Shown here: piece by piece, positions 43,207-51,648 of the stretch
Position numbering within the stretch: the stretch's first letter is position 1
Layout: each line of letters opens with the position of its first letter
Source: Ralstonia sp. UNC404CL21Col
GTDB lineage: Bacteria; Pseudomonadota; Gammaproteobacteria; Burkholderiales; Burkholderiaceae
NCBI RefSeq assembly: GCF_000620465.1
Contig: NZ_JIBE01000004.1
Span: forward strand, 1,426,001 to 1,490,000
Length of the DNA: 64,000 nucleotides
Direction of reading: 5' to 3'
Notes under the pieces: model-generated
What the model was told of the DNA's origin: nothing
What the model saw: the letters and a program-made list of their open reading frames with translations, nothing else
Databases searched by the model: none
Translations under genes and position numbers: made by a program

Positions 43207-44100
43207 ATGGATCAGTTGCTTGCAATGCGCGTGTTCTGCGCCATCGTCGAGGCGCAAGGGTTTTCCGCTGCGGCGGAGCGCCTCGACAGCACGCATTCCT
43301 CCGTGTCACGACAGTTGAAGCGGCTCGAAGCCGAGCTTGGTGTGCAACTGCTCAACCGGACGACGCGCCGCTTTGCATTGACGGCCGCTGGCCAGCGTTA
43401 CTACGAGGCCTGCGTCGATATTCTCCAGCGGGTGGAGTCTGCATCGCAGGCCATGGCAAACGAGCATCAGCGTGTTGCCGGTACGTTGCGCGTCAGCGTG
43501 CCGCTGGTGATCGGCACGCTGGAGCTTCGCGACTGGCTGCCGGCATTCCAGCAGCGCTATCCGGACATCCGCCTTGATCTGTCGTGCAGCGACGAGATGA
43601 TCGATCTCGTTGCACACGGATTTGACGTTGTCCTCCGGATCAGTCAGCCCCTGGGCGACAGCAGCCTCGTCGCCCGCAGGCTGGCCGAATCCGACATCGT
43701 GCTGGTAGCGTCGCCTGCCTATCTCGCCCGCCGCCGGCCGCCTGGCGCACCGGATGATCTGGTCGAGCACGAGCTGATCGCGTTTTCGGGCTCGCAAACC
43801 GCAACGGAATGGGCGATTACGCCGCCGCAGGGCGAGCCCGTCCAGGTGTCGCTGCATGGGCGGCTGACCACAGATGCCATTACGGCGGCGTATTCGGCGG
43901 CACTGGCTGGCGTCGGTATTGCGGCGTTCACTTGGCATACCGTGCGAGCGGCCCTGGCGTGCGGGGACCTCGTGCAGGTGCTGCCGGGCTGTACGCTCGG
44001 CAAGCGCATTTACTACGCGCTGTATCCGCACACGCGGCATGTCGCTCCGAAGGTGCGCGCGTTTGTCGACTTCATGAGCGAGCACTATCGCGCGCGCTAG
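43207..44100 (+). CDS. LysR-type transcriptional regulator
   Basis: A 297-residue regulator. The N-terminal HTH reads MRVFCAIVEAQGFSAAAERLDSTHSSVSRQLKRLEAELG, followed by LNRTTRRFALTAAGQRYYE, the usual LTTR linker, and a periplasmic-binding-protein-like effector domain (GTLRVSVPLVIG, VAHGFDVVLRIS). It belongs to the group near DmlR/CrgA-type regulators. The ATG at 43207 is preferred. It probably controls its upstream neighbour, the hydrolase gene, though LysR genes more often are divergent from their targets. Confidence 0.92.
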   Translation: MDQLLAMRVFCAIVEAQGFSAAAERLDSTHSSVSRQLKRLEAELGVQLLNRTTRRFALTAAGQRYYEACVDILQRVESASQAMANEHQRVAGTLRVSVPLVIGTLELRDWLPAFQQRYPDIRLDLSCSDEMIDLVAHGFDVVLRISQPLGDSSLVARRLAESDIVLVASPAYLARRRPPGAPDDLVEHELIAFSGSQTATEWAITPPQGEPVQVSLHGRLTTDAITAAYSAALAGVGIAAFTWHTVRAALACGDLVQVLPGCTLGKRIYYALYPHTRHVAPKVRAFVDFMSEHYRAR

Positions 44101-44157
44101 CCCGCAGTGCCCCGCACCCCGGGCGTTATGGAGCGTGCGGCGAGCCCGGCAAGTGCA

Positions 44158-44994
44158 TCAAGCCGGCGCAAAAAACCGTTCGTGCAGTTCCTCCAGCCCC
44201 AGCGTGCTGATCACCTCGTTCAGCCGCTCGGTTGGGCGGCGGCGCGGCAGGTCTTTGTACTGCGCGATGATCAGCTCGTTCTTCATCGAGTGTTCCCATC
44301 CCACGAGTTCCGTCACGCTGACCTGATAGCCGTGCGCTTCAAGCTGCAGGCAGCGCAGCACGTTGGTGACCTGGCTGCCGAATTCGCGTGTGTGCAGCGG
44401 GTGGCGCCAGATTTCCGTCAGCGCATTGCCGAGCGACTTACCCTTGTTCTTGCGCAGCACGCCGGCCACCTCCGCCTGGCAGCACGGCACGAGCACGATG
44501 TACTGCGCCTTCTTCTCCAGCGCGAAGCGGATCGCATCGTCCGTGGCGGTATTGCACGCATGCAGCGCGGTCACGATGTCGATCGTCGCGGGCAGTCCGT
44601 CAGAGGTAATCGACTCCGCCACCGACAGGTTCAGGAACGACATCCCCTTGAAGCCGAGCCGGGCGGCCAGTTCGGTCGATTTGGTGACCAGTTCTTCGCG
44701 CGTTTCGATGCCGTAAATGTGCGAGGTGCCATCGCCCGGCTGCTCCTTGCAGAACAGGTCGTACAGGATGAAGCCGAGGTACGACTTGCCTGCGCCGTGG
44801 TCGACCAGCGTGACATGCCCCTTGGTTTGCTGCACGTCGGCCATCAGCGGTTCGATGAACTGGAACAGGTGATAGACCTGCTTGAGCTTGCGGCGGCTGT
44901 CCTGGTTCATCTTGCCGTCGCGCGTCAGGATGTGCAGTTCCTTGAGCAGTTCGATCGACTGGTTGGGGCGGATTTCGTGGGTCTTGTTGGACAT
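44158..44994 (-). CDS. Class I SAM-dependent methyltransferase (Methyltransf_32-like)
   Basis: A 278-residue Rossmann methyltransferase. Motif I is LVDHGAGKSYLGFILYDL, followed by YGIETREELV and the unusual VPCCQAEVAGVLRK, the Cys-Cys signature of the Methyltransf_32 group related to eukaryotic METTL25/GSTCD. Bacterial functions in this group are unsettled; RNA or small-molecule methylation is possible. The ATG at 44994 is in the family position. It converges on the LysR gene with a 57-bp gap and is divergent from the flavoprotein gene. Confidence 0.82.
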   Translation of the reverse strand: MSNKTHEIRPNQSIELLKELHILTRDGKMNQDSRRKLKQVYHLFQFIEPLMADVQQTKGHVTLVDHGAGKSYLGFILYDLFCKEQPGDGTSHIYGIETREELVTKSTELAARLGFKGMSFLNLSVAESITSDGLPATIDIVTALHACNTATDDAIRFALEKKAQYIVLVPCCQAEVAGVLRKNKGKSLGNALTEIWRHPLHTREFGSQVTNVLRCLQLEAHGYQVSVTELVGWEHSMKNELIIAQYKDLPRRRPTERLNEVISTLGLEELHERFFAPA

Positions 44995-45213
44995 CGTCAG
45001 GACAGCCTGGGCGACATGTCGCACGGAATGGGACCGGTGCGGCGGCGCGGAGAAAAACGGAAAGAGGGCGCCAGTTTACCGAAAAGCGGGGTGGGCGACG
45101 GCAAGCGCACCCCAGGCGGCGTCATGCGCGACCTCGTTTGCCCGCGCCCTGTGGGGATGTGACAATAGCGCCCCGCTTGTCTGCCCCGCGCGATTCGATC
45201 CGTTCCTCCCCGC

Positions 45214-46476
45214 ATGTCCGAAACATCCAACGCCCCTCTCGTTGCCGTCATCGGCGCCGGCCCCGCCGGGCTCATGGCCGCTGAAGTCCTGTCGCGCAAC
45301 GGCGTGCGTGTGGAGGTGTTCGACGCCATGCCTTCGGCCGGGCGCAAGTTCCTGCTGGCGGGCATCGGCGGGATGAACATCACGCATTCGGAGCCGATCG
45401 ACGCATTTCTCGGCCGCTATCGCACGCGGCGCGAGGCGCTGGCGCCGTTCATTGGCCGCTTCGGCCCCGACGACCTGCGTGCGTGGATCCATGTGCTGGG
45501 CATCGATACGTTTGTCGGCAGTTCGGGACGTGTCTTTCCGACCGAGATGAAGGCCGCGCCCTTGCTGCGCGCATGGCTGCACCGGCTGCGCGAGGCGGGC
45601 GTGCAGCTGCACATGCGGCATCGCTGGGTGGGCTGGGCAGAACCGTCAGACCACGCGCAGGTGCTGCGCTTTGAAACCGCCGATGTTGAACGGCTGGTGC
45701 AAGCCGATGCGGTGGTGCTGGCCATGGGCGGCGGCAGTTGGCCGCGCCTGGGCTCCGACGGCGCCTGGGTGCCGTTGCTTGAGGCGCGCGGCGTGCAGGT
45801 GCAGCCATTGCAGCCCGCCAACTGCGGGTTCGATGCCGATTGGAGCGCGTATTTCCAGGAGCGTTTTGCTGGGCAGCCCGTGAAGTCGGTCGCCATCGGT
45901 TTGCCGTCGGGCGATGGCGGTGCGCTGCAATTCCGCCAGGGCGAGTTCGTCGTCACGCAGACCGGCATTGAAGGCAGCCTGGTCTATGCGTTGTCGGCGC
46001 CCATTCGCGACGCGCTCGCCACAGAGGGCAGTGCGACGATCTGGCTCGACCTTGCGCCAGGCTGGAGTGCGCAACGCGTGACGGATGAACTGATGCGCCC
46101 GCGCGGCGCGCGTTCGATGTCGAGCCATCTGCAAAGCAAGCTGAATATCACGGGCGTGAAGCTCGGCTTGCTGCGCGAGTGCCTGAGCAAGGAAGCGTTT
46201 GCCGATCTGGCTCAACTCGCGAAGGCCATCAAGGCGTTGCCGTTGCGGCTCATACGCACGCGGCCCATCGACGAGGCGATCAGCACCGCGGGCGGTGTGG
46301 TGTTTGAAGCGCTGGATGCAAAGCTGATGATCGAGCGTCTGCCGGGCGTGTTCTGCGCCGGCGAGATGCTCGACTGGGAAGCGCCCACAGGCGGCTATCT
46401 GCTGACGGCGTGTTTTGCGAGCGGCGCCGCTGCGGGGCAGGGCGCACTCGACTACCTGGCGGCGATGGCCTGCTGA
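45214..46476 (+). CDS. NAD(P)/FAD-dependent flavoprotein (HI0933-like, TIGR03862 type)
   Basis: A 420-residue flavoprotein. The FAD motif VAVIGAGPAGLMAAEVLSRNG is near the N-terminus, then GRKFLLAGIGGMNITHSEP, diagnostic for the HI0933/YhiN family, and the C-terminal TAGGVVFEALDAKLMIERLPGVFCAGEMLDWEAPTGGY-type region, with shorter parts matching the TIGR03862 subgroup. Its physiological reaction is unknown; members are thought to act on tRNA or redox metabolites. It converges on the next methyltransferase gene with a gap of about 9 bp. Confidence 0.88.
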   Translation: MSETSNAPLVAVIGAGPAGLMAAEVLSRNGVRVEVFDAMPSAGRKFLLAGIGGMNITHSEPIDAFLGRYRTRREALAPFIGRFGPDDLRAWIHVLGIDTFVGSSGRVFPTEMKAAPLLRAWLHRLREAGVQLHMRHRWVGWAEPSDHAQVLRFETADVERLVQADAVVLAMGGGSWPRLGSDGAWVPLLEARGVQVQPLQPANCGFDADWSAYFQERFAGQPVKSVAIGLPSGDGGALQFRQGEFVVTQTGIEGSLVYALSAPIRDALATEGSATIWLDLAPGWSAQRVTDELMRPRGARSMSSHLQSKLNITGVKLGLLRECLSKEAFADLAQLAKAIKALPLRLIRTRPIDEAISTAGGVVFEALDAKLMIERLPGVFCAGEMLDWEAPTGGYLLTACFASGAAAGQGALDYLAAMAC

Positions 46477-46485
46477 TTCAACGGT

Positions 46486-47640
46486 TTACTGGCGCGCCTT
46501 CAGGCGCCACAGCGACGTGACCTCGGCAACCCGCGCGCGATAGAGCGGGTCGTTTTCATCGGACGCCTTCGGGTGCTTCGGCTTGATGTCTTGCCGGGCC
46601 ACCACCTGCAGGCCGGCAGCGTCGATCATCGCCAGCAGGGCATCGCGCGTGCGCAGGCCAAGATGCTCGGCAAAGTCCGACAGGATCAACCAGCCCTCGC
46701 CATTCGGCTCCAGATGGGCGGCCAAGCCATCCAGGAAGCCGCGCAGCATGCGACTGTCCGGGTCGTAGACGGCGCGCTCGATGGGCGAGCTGGGTCGCGC
46801 CGGCAGCCACGGCGGGTTGCACACGATCAGCGGCGCACGGCCTTCGGGAAACAGATCTGCATCGACAACGTCCACCCGCGCTTGCAGACCGAGACGCGCC
46901 AGATTGTCGCGCGCACAGGCCAGCGCGCGCGGGTCCTGATCGGTGCCGATGACGTGCTTCACGCCGCGTTTGGCCAGCACCGCTGCCAGCACGCCCGTGC
47001 CCGTGCCGATATCGAATGCCAGGGTTTTCGAAGGCAACGGCGCATTCGCCACGAGATCGATGTATTCGCCGCGCACCGGGGAGAACACGCCGTAGTGCGG
47101 GTGAATGCGCTCACCACCGAGCGCCGGAATCTCGACCCCCTTCTTGCGCCACTCATGCGCGCCGATCAAACCAAGCAGCTCGCGCAGCGAGACGACGGAA
47201 GCAGCGTGGCTCGTGCCGTAGGCCTCGGTGCAGGCCTCGCGCATGTCGGGTGCGCGGCGCAGCGGGATCGTGTAATCCGCATCCAGCGGAATCAGCAGCA
47301 TGCCCAGCGTGCGGGCGCGCTGCGATTGCGCCTGTCGATGCAGGTTGAACGCATCGATGGGCGAGGCGGGTTCCTTGCGCGCCCTGGCGGGTTTGCGATC
47401 CGTGCGGCGAGACATGGCCTGCAGCAGTTGGCGCGCGTTCTGGAAGTCGCCTTGCCAGAGCAACGCAGTGCCTTCGCAGGCGAGGCGGTAGGCGGTATCG
47501 GCGGGGGTCCGGTCATCTGCGATGACCACGCGCTTGGGCGGCGGGTTGCCGGCTTCGGACCGCCAGAGGGCGGTATGGACGGCGTCGCTGCTGGCTTCAG
47601 GGCGGTCGTCGGTCCAGGTGAGGGTGGGGTGTTCGGTCAC
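46486..47640 (-). CDS. Class I SAM-dependent methyltransferase (PrmC/RlmG-like, NPPW motif)
   Basis: A 384-residue protein. An N-terminal region of about 190 residues precedes a Rossmann methyltransferase domain with motif I AFDIGTGTGVLAAVLAKRG and motif IV VCNPPWLPA, the NPPW/NPPY signature of enzymes that methylate an amide or exocyclic amino group, such as glutamine in release factors or guanine/adenine in rRNA. The target is not known. The start is uncertain: GTG at 47640 begins the conserved part, while an ATG at 47712 would add 24 poorly conserved residues; no strong ribosome site precedes either. Confidence 0.82.
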   Translation of the reverse strand: MTEHPTLTWTDDRPEASSDAVHTALWRSEAGNPPPKRVVIADDRTPADTAYRLACEGTALLWQGDFQNARQLLQAMSRRTDRKPARARKEPASPIDAFNLHRQAQSQRARTLGMLLIPLDADYTIPLRRAPDMREACTEAYGTSHAASVVSLRELLGLIGAHEWRKKGVEIPALGGERIHPHYGVFSPVRGEYIDLVANAPLPSKTLAFDIGTGTGVLAAVLAKRGVKHVIGTDQDPRALACARDNLARLGLQARVDVVDADLFPEGRAPLIVCNPPWLPARPSSPIERAVYDPDSRMLRGFLDGLAAHLEPNGEGWLILSDFAEHLGLRTRDALLAMIDAAGLQVVARQDIKPKHPKASDENDPLYRARVAEVTSLWRLKARQ

Positions 47641-47938
47641 GGGGGAAATGGGCGGGAAAGCGGGGAGGGTGCGGTAGTGGGCGACACGATACCGCTGTCG
47701 GCCTGATCGCACAAATGCTGGCGGGCAACCGAGCGGCGCGGCACTGACGCCGTTTCGGTGGGCCCCGTGTCAGAAAAGGCCCAATGCCACGCTATGAGCC
47801 GAAGGACGTCGCCCCGTATTGCCCGCGAGCCGATTGACCGCTGCGATTCTTCTGGCGAAGTGATTCTTCTGCCACCCAAAGACGCCAGTCCGACCCGGCA
47901 GGCAGTGTAAACTCCAGCCTTTTTTCGGCACTCGTAGC
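47641..47938. promoter_or_regulatory. Upstream region of the DUF3348-DUF802-OmpA-DUF2894 operon
   Basis: A 298-bp gene-free stretch holding the operon promoter and the start region of the divergent methyltransferase gene. A 10-bp direct repeat lies at 47845-47871. TGTAAACT at about 47906-47913 could be a -10-like element near the ATG at 47939, but no clear -35 partner is seen. No obvious sigma-54 or sigma-28 promoter. Confidence 0.4.
47845..47871. repeat. Direct repeat upstream of the motor-like operon
   Basis: GATTCTTCTG occurs exactly at 47845-47854 and 47862-47871, a period of 17 bp, about 70-95 bp before the DUF3348 start. It may be a regulator half-site pair. Confidence 0.5.
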
Positions 47939-48673
47939 ATGGCGCACGCCCAGCAACGCAGGGCGCTCAGCGGCCCCGCGCTGATCCGCATTCTTGCTCG
48001 CCTGACGGACGTCGACGTTTCCGCATCTGCGCAGCCCCTTTCTGACCGGTTAAGCCAATGGCTCAGCTGGACGGATGCCATCACGCTTTCGTCGGCATTG
48101 AGCGCGGCCCCGCCCGCCGGTGCCTCCAGCACGCGGCCCGTCGGGCCGGACGCCGAGACCATCGGCGGCCGTGTCCGTGCGGCGTTGACGAAATCCATCG
48201 CGTCCAGCTGCGCGCCAGAGACGAGGCCCGGGCCACGCGCACCGATCCAGAACCCGGCGGTGCCGGTGGTGGTCGACTATGCCGATTTCCGGCAGCGCTA
48301 CGTGCTGATGCAGCAGACGATGGAACTGGAGATCGGCGACCTGCGTGGCCGCCTGCGGCGCCTATTGGCTGCCAGGACGCCCGACCTCGCGCGGCTAGCA
48401 GTGCTGGATGCCAGCATGGAGCAGGCGCTCGCCGGCCGCGAACGTTCGTTGCTCGGAGCCATTCCGTCGATGCTGGGGCCGTACTTCGAGCGCCTGCGCG
48501 CGGCCGAGCAGCAGCGGCAGGCCGAGCTGCCCGCGGAAGGCCAGGCCACCCCCTCCACATCCCGCGCCTGGCTGGACGCGTTCCGCAAGGATATGCAGAG
48601 CGTGCTCCTGGCCGAGCTTGATGTTCGTTTTCAACCGATCGACGGGTTGCTCGCAGCCCTTCGCCCCCGCTAA
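47939..48673 (+). CDS. DUF3348 family protein, first gene of motor-like operon
   Basis: A 244-residue protein of a Burkholderiales-type family of unknown function. It is cytoplasmic: no signal peptide or membrane segment. The N-terminal part (1-60) has ALIRILARLTDVDV and LSQWLSWTDAITLSSAL; a Pro/Ala-rich linker (about 60-110) leads to a helical domain with YADFRQRYVLMQQTMELEIGDLRGRLRRLL and a C-terminal WLDAFRKDMQSVLLAELDVRFQP. It is 18 bp before the DUF802 gene and surely co-transcribed. It may be a cytosolic partner of the DUF802 tail, which is inference from context only. Confidence 0.85.
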   Translation: MAHAQQRRALSGPALIRILARLTDVDVSASAQPLSDRLSQWLSWTDAITLSSALSAAPPAGASSTRPVGPDAETIGGRVRAALTKSIASSCAPETRPGPRAPIQNPAVPVVVDYADFRQRYVLMQQTMELEIGDLRGRLRRLLAARTPDLARLAVLDASMEQALAGRERSLLGAIPSMLGPYFERLRAAEQQRQAELPAEGQATPSTSRAWLDAFRKDMQSVLLAELDVRFQPIDGLLAALRPR

Positions 48674-48691
48674 GCGGGACAGACACCATTC

Positions 48692-50998
48692 ATGTCCAGA
48701 CATCACCTGAATCTCATCGTTTTTTCTGTCGGGCTGGCGGCCTTGGGATGGATTGCCGTCGGCTACCTCGTCGGCGGAAACCTGCTGGCGCTGGCTGTCA
48801 CGCTCGTAATCGGTGCCGCCTATGTGGCAGGCGCGCTCGAGCTGCGCCGCTATCGTCAGGCGACGGGCAGCGTCACGCAGGCCGTGGCGGGGCTGACCGA
48901 GCCACCGCCCAATCTGGCGGCGTGGCTGGAGCCACTGCACCCGAGCGTGCGCAATGCCGTGCGCCTGCGTGTGGAAGGCGAGCGCGCTGCGCTGCCGGCG
49001 CCCGCGCTGACGCCGTATCTGGTGGGCCTGCTGGTGCTGCTTGGCATGCTCGGCACGCTGCTCGGCATGGTGGTGACGCTCAAGGGCACGGGCGCAGCCC
49101 TGGAAAGCGCGACGGATCTGCAGGCGATCCGCGCTTCGCTGGCCGCCCCGATCAAGGGTCTGGGATTCTCGTTCGGAACCTCGATTGCGGGTGTGGCAAC
49201 GTCGGCCATGCTGGGGCTGCTGTCGGCGCTGTGCCGGCGCGAGCGGCTGCAGGCAGTCCAGGCGCTCGACGCGAACATCGCCACCACGCTACGCATGTAT
49301 TCGCATGCGCATCAGCGTGAAGAGACGTTCAAGCTTCTGCAGCGGCAAGCCGATGTGATGCCCGCATTGGTGGACCGCCTGCAGGCGATGATGGTGTCGC
49401 TGGAGCAGCAGGGCGCAGCCAGCAGCGAGCGGCAGATCGCCGCGCAGCAAGCGTTTCTCGACAAGACGGAAGTGGCCTACAGCCAGCTCGCGTCTTCGGT
49501 TGGCCAGTCGTTGAAGGACAGCGCAGCCGAAAGCGCGCGGGTTGCCAGCGCGGCGCTGCAGCCTGTGGTGGAAACGACGATGGCGGGCCTCGCGCGTGAA
49601 TCGGCCGCGCTGCAGGAGACGGTCACGCACGCGGTGCAGCGTCAGCTGGAGGGCCTGTCGTCACGCTTTGAGGCTACGGCGGAGGCGGTCTCCGGCATCT
49701 GGAACAACGCCCTGTCGGCGCATCAACGCTCGAGTGAGGCGCTGGTCGGTCAGGTCGGCACGTCGCTGGACCGGTTTGCCGAGACATTCGAGCAACGCTC
49801 GGCGCGGTTGCTCGATGGCGTTGCCGAGCGACTGGACGCCACCGCAGGCGGCCTGTCCACCGCCTGGCGCGATGCGCTGGCCCGCCAGGAACACGCCCAA
49901 GCCGAGTTGGCCACCCAGAATCAGCGCGCGCTGGAAGCGGCTGCCGCCACGTTCGAGCAGCACGCCGTGTCGTTGCAAGACGCGTCGCGCCAGTCGCATA
50001 CGGCACTGCAAGCCGCACTGGAAGCACGAGACGCGCAACGTCTGGCGGCCTGGACCGGGGCGCTCAGCGCAACGGGCGAAAAACTGAGCCAGGCGTGGGA
50101 GAAGGCCGGCGCCGATACGGCGAGCCGTCAACAAGACATCTGCGATGCGTTGGCGCAGACCGCGCGCGATATCGCCGCGCAGCAGGACGCATCGCGTCAG
50201 TCGCAAGCCGCGTTGCAAGCTGCGCTGGAAGCCCGAGACGCACAACGTCTGGCCGCCTGGGCCGATGCCCTCGGCGCCATGGGCGAGAAACTGACCCAGG
50301 CATGGGAAAAGGCCGGCGCCGATACGGCGAACCGCCAGCAGCAGATTTGCGACGCACTGGCGCAGACGGCACGCGACATCTCCGCGCAAACGCAGGCGCA
50401 CGCCAACGACACGATCGGCGAGATTTCGCGCCTGGTCCAAGCCGCGTCGGAGGCGCCCAAGGCCGCGGCCGAAGTGGTGGCCGAGCTGCGCCAGAAATTG
50501 TCCGACAGCATGGTGCGCGATACCGCGATGCTGGACGAGCGTGCGCGCCTGCTGGGCACGCTGGAAACGCTGCTCGACGCCGTCAACCATGCGTCGACCG
50601 AGCAGCGCACGGCGGTGGATGCGCTCGTGGCGACGTCGGCGGATCTGCTTGAGCGCGTTGGCGTGCGGTTCACCGATCGGGTGGAAGCCGAGACCGGCAA
50701 GCTTGGCGCGGTGGCTGCCCAGGTGACCGGCAGTGCGGTGGAGGTGGCGAGCCTGGGCGAGGCGTTTGGCGCGGCCGTGCAGCTGTTTGGCGAGTCGAAC
50801 GACAAGCTTGCAGCCCAGTTGCAGCGCATCGAAGCTGCACTCGACAAGTCGCTCACCCGCAGCGACGAACAGCTTGCCTACTACGTGGCCCAGGCGCGTG
50901 AGGTGATCGACCTGAGCATGCTGTCTCAAAAGCAGATCCTCGAAGACCTGCAGCGCCTGGGTGACCAGCGCGCACTGGCCGGGGCCGAAGCGGCATGA
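48692..50998 (+). CDS. DUF802 membrane protein with MotA/ZorA-like membrane part and long coiled-coil tail
   Basis: A 768-residue inner-membrane protein. Two close transmembrane segments (about 6-26 and 30-50) are followed by a short soluble part (51-104), then two more (about 106-131 and 155-180) containing GMLGTLLGMVVTL and GTSIAGVATSAM, with polar Thr122, Thr163 and Thr170, the pattern of MotA/TolQ/ExbB proton-channel subunits. The rest (181-768) is a long Ala/Gln/Glu-rich helical tail, including an exact-period 69-residue tandem repeat. The order and size match ZorA-type motor stators rather than TolQ. It overlaps the OmpA gene by 4 bp. Family function is not known. Confidence 0.85.
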   Translation: MSRHHLNLIVFSVGLAALGWIAVGYLVGGNLLALAVTLVIGAAYVAGALELRRYRQATGSVTQAVAGLTEPPPNLAAWLEPLHPSVRNAVRLRVEGERAALPAPALTPYLVGLLVLLGMLGTLLGMVVTLKGTGAALESATDLQAIRASLAAPIKGLGFSFGTSIAGVATSAMLGLLSALCRRERLQAVQALDANIATTLRMYSHAHQREETFKLLQRQADVMPALVDRLQAMMVSLEQQGAASSERQIAAQQAFLDKTEVAYSQLASSVGQSLKDSAAESARVASAALQPVVETTMAGLARESAALQETVTHAVQRQLEGLSSRFEATAEAVSGIWNNALSAHQRSSEALVGQVGTSLDRFAETFEQRSARLLDGVAERLDATAGGLSTAWRDALARQEHAQAELATQNQRALEAAAATFEQHAVSLQDASRQSHTALQAALEARDAQRLAAWTGALSATGEKLSQAWEKAGADTASRQQDICDALAQTARDIAAQQDASRQSQAALQAALEARDAQRLAAWADALGAMGEKLTQAWEKAGADTANRQQQICDALAQTARDISAQTQAHANDTIGEISRLVQAASEAPKAAAEVVAELRQKLSDSMVRDTAMLDERARLLGTLETLLDAVNHASTEQRTAVDALVATSADLLERVGVRFTDRVEAETGKLGAVAAQVTGSAVEVASLGEAFGAAVQLFGESNDKLAAQLQRIEAALDKSLTRSDEQLAYYVAQAREVIDLSMLSQKQILEDLQRLGDQRALAGAEAA
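49976..50389 (+). repeat. 207-bp in-frame tandem duplication inside the DUF802 tail
   Basis: Copy 1 is 49976-50182 (residues 429-497), copy 2 is 50183-50389 (498-566). The period is exactly 69 codons and 59 of 69 residues agree. Both start QDASRQS and contain LQAALEARDAQRLAAW and GEKL-QAWEKAGADTA. The copies differ at many third bases, so the duplication is not brand new. It may change the tail length in steps. Confidence 0.9.
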
Positions 50999-51648
50999 AC
51001 GACGAGTTCGACGGTGGCATCGAGGCCACGGCGCCCGTGTGGGCCGCGTTTGGCGACCTGATGTCGGTGCTGCTGGGCGCGTTTGTGCTGATTCTGGTGG
51101 GTGTGATCGGCGTGCAGCTGGAGCTGTCCTCCAAGCTGGAAAACGAGGTCAAGCAGCGCGAGGCCGAAGCCCAGCGCCGCAAGACGCTGGAGCAGGCGCT
51201 GGCCGGCCCGCTGGCGGCCGGGCGCGTGACACTCGTCAACGGGCGCATCGGCATCAATGGCAATGTGCTCTTTGCGATCAACTCCGATCAGTTGCAGCCG
51301 GAAGGTCGCGCGCTGCTGAAGAGCCTGGCGGGGCCGCTGGGTGCTTATCTCACCTCGCGTGAAGAGATCTTGATGGTGAGCGGCTTTTCCGACGACCAGC
51401 AGGTGCGTGCTGGTAACCGGCTGTTTGCCGATAACTGGGAGCTGTCCGCCAAACGTGCCTTGACGGTGACGCGTGCGTTGATCGACGAGGGCATTCCTGC
51501 GTCGAGCGTGTTTGCGGCGGCGTTCGGATCGCAGCAGCCCGTGAGTTCCAATGCAGACGACGTCGGCCGCGCCAAGAACCGGCGTGTGGAAATCGCGCCT
51601 GTCCCGAGGCAGGCCGCTTCCAACGGTGGACGTCGTGAGCCGCATTGA
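50995..51648 (+). CDS. OmpA-family MotB/ZorB-like stator protein
   Basis: A 217-residue protein with one N-terminal transmembrane segment (about 19-40) reading AAFGDLMSVLLGAFVLIL. Asp21 falls where the proton-carrying Asp of MotB lies (Asp-Phe-Met-Thr in E. coli). A helical linker (41-75) leads to an OmpA-type peptidoglycan-binding domain (about 80-205) with FAINSDQLQPEGRALL, SGFSDDQQV and NWELSAKRALTVTRALI, which holds the Asp and Arg that bind diaminopimelate. It overlaps the DUF802 gene by ATGA and the DUF2894 gene by 14 bp. Together with DUF802 it should form an ion-driven complex anchored in the cell wall. Confidence 0.88.
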   Translation: MNDEFDGGIEATAPVWAAFGDLMSVLLGAFVLILVGVIGVQLELSSKLENEVKQREAEAQRRKTLEQALAGPLAAGRVTLVNGRIGINGNVLFAINSDQLQPEGRALLKSLAGPLGAYLTSREEILMVSGFSDDQQVRAGNRLFADNWELSAKRALTVTRALIDEGIPASSVFAAAFGSQQPVSSNADDVGRAKNRRVEIAPVPRQAASNGGRREPH

